Of a stretch of 6,481 nucleotides of DNA, positions 5,753 through 6,481 are shown one piece after another (the stretch's first letter is position 1; the number at the start of each line of letters is the position of its first letter). Below the pieces are notes generated by a model, which did no database searches, had not been told where the DNA came from, and was given only the letters and a program-made list of their open reading frames with translations. Origin of the DNA: Variovorax sp. (GTDB taxonomy: Bacteria; Pseudomonadota; Gammaproteobacteria; Burkholderiales; Burkholderiaceae_C); contig JAQGMX010000261.1 of NCBI GenBank assembly GCA_028292145.1, positions 1-6,481 on the forward strand, given 5' to 3'. The position numbers and the translations under genes are program-made.

Positions 5753-6481
5753 ATGGGTAAAGGAAACGCAAGCGACGACCCGATGGCCAGCGTGCTCCTG
5801 GGAAGGCAGCCGATCGTGAACCGGGCGGGCGCGATCGTCGCCTACGAACTTCTGTTCAGGGGCGACGCGGTGAACGCGGCCATGATCTCTGACGATCAGA
5901 GCGCGACCGATCGGGTCATCCTCAACGCGATTTCGCAGTTCGGAGTCGCGGGCTCCTTGGGGCAACATCGCGGCTTCGTCAATATCGGACGTGCATCTCT
6001 CAGCTCGGACAGCATTCTTCTTCTTGAACCCGATCGCTTCACGCTCGAAATCCTGGAGAACGTGGAAATCGACAGTGAAGTCGAAGCCGAATGCCGCCGC
6101 CTGCGCCAAGCTGGATTCCAGATCGCGCTCGACGACGTGATTGCCATCGAGCGAATTCCTCCTCACGTGCTGGCGCTTCTCGACATCGTGAAGATCGATT
6201 TGCGCAGCGTCGCGATGGCGGAACTGCCGTTGCTGATTCGCAAGGCCCACGATGCAGGCTGCGCGGTTCTTGCAGAAAAGGTCGAGAGCCTCGAGGAATA
6301 CCGGCAGATTCTGGAATTGGGTGCCGACTTGTTTCAGGGCTATTTCTTCGCCCGCCCTGAAATACTTCGCCAGACCCAGATGAGCGCGTCTCAATCGACG
6401 CTGTTGAAACTCAACAGCGTGTTGGCTGCCGATCCGAAACTTTCCGATCTGCAACTGGAGGTGAAACGCAATCCCGTGCTG
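5753..6481 (+). CDS. Degenerate EAL plus HDOD signalling protein (YuxH-type), C-terminus off the right edge
   Basis: The frame is open from ATG 5753 to the window end (243 codons, no stop); proteins of this type are usually around 400 residues. Seen: an EAL-like domain at about 14-205, starting with GRQPIVNRAG (17-26) and YELLFRG (31-37) where active enzymes have E-A-L. It keeps N77, E99, D127-D128, K147-I-D149, E175 and Q195-G-Y. However, the loop that reads D-D-F-G-x-G in active phosphodiesterases is DDVIAIE, and the A-E-G-V-E-T motif is AEKVES. It is therefore probably inactive against cyclic di-GMP, though it might bind it. From about 210 the sequence TLLKLNSVLAADPKLSDL leads into an HDOD domain, a non-catalytic HD-related output module. 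The family is cytoplasmic and regulatory (motility, secretion or stress in studied cases). The ribosome site is poor; ATG 5783 (Met11) is an alternative start. The target is unknown. Confidence 0.9.
   Translation, partial: MGKGNASDDPMASVLLGRQPIVNRAGAIVAYELLFRGDAVNAAMISDDQSATDRVILNAISQFGVAGSLGQHRGFVNIGRASLSSDSILLLEPDRFTLEILENVEIDSEVEAECRRLRQAGFQIALDDVIAIERIPPHVLALLDIVKIDLRSVAMAELPLLIRKAHDAGCAVLAEKVESLEEYRQILELGADLFQGYFFARPEILRQTQMSASQSTLLKLNSVLAADPKLSDLQLEVKRNPVL

Noticed and set aside
5510..6454. Open frame of 314 codons on the minus strand
   Set aside because: It lies opposite the end of the carrier gene and the EAL-HDOD gene and crosses the intergenic gap; no recognisable domain.
1..6481. 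CRISPR arrays, tRNA or rRNA genes, insertion sequences and attachment sites
   Set aside because: No spaced direct repeats of CRISPR type, cloverleaf arms, transposase motifs or terminal inverted repeats were found by eye; nearly all of the window is covered by the seven recognised genes.

Overview
The window looks like chromosomal DNA of a GC-rich, Gram-negative proteobacterium, most likely a betaproteobacterium. The support is the GC-rich codon use throughout, a DUF485/ActP acetate-uptake pair close to the Escherichia coli YjcH-ActP pair in order and sequence, and several families common in environmental proteobacteria. No rRNA, tRNA, mobile element or CRISPR array was seen. Two genes run off the ends.

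Layout: (1) 1-1027, minus strand, is the N-terminal part of a PhoX-type (DUF839) phosphatase with a twin-arginine signal and a possible lipobox; its C-terminus lies left of the window. (2) A short divergent intergenic region (1028-1108) separates it from a 54-residue DUF2256 zinc-ribbon-like protein (1109-1273, plus). (3) A 152-base leader (1274-1425) carries a direct repeat spaced by one helical turn, a 10-bp-arm inverted repeat and a 16-base near-palindrome. (4) It leads into the two-gene operon DUF485 (1426-1734) plus actP (1731-3449), which overlap by four bases. (5) A protein made only of two membrane segments and a CHASE3 sensor domain follows (3535-4281). (6) Next is a 444-residue membrane carrier (4330-5664) with motifs of the ATP/ADP-translocase (NTT/TLC) family. 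(7) After a short AT-richer gap, a degenerate-EAL plus HDOD regulatory protein begins (5753) and runs off the right end.

How the genes work together: DUF485 and ActP together probably form an acetate uptake unit. The phosphatase would release phosphate outside the cytoplasm. The CHASE3 protein, the carrier and the EAL-HDOD protein lie on the same strand. The first two are 48 bases apart and may be co-transcribed, but no shared pathway can be shown. Most of the window is ordinary housekeeping or accessory metabolism. The points most worth a second look are the structured actP-operon leader, the output-less CHASE3 protein and the NTT-like carrier in an apparently free-living bacterium. I found no convincing new multi-gene system.
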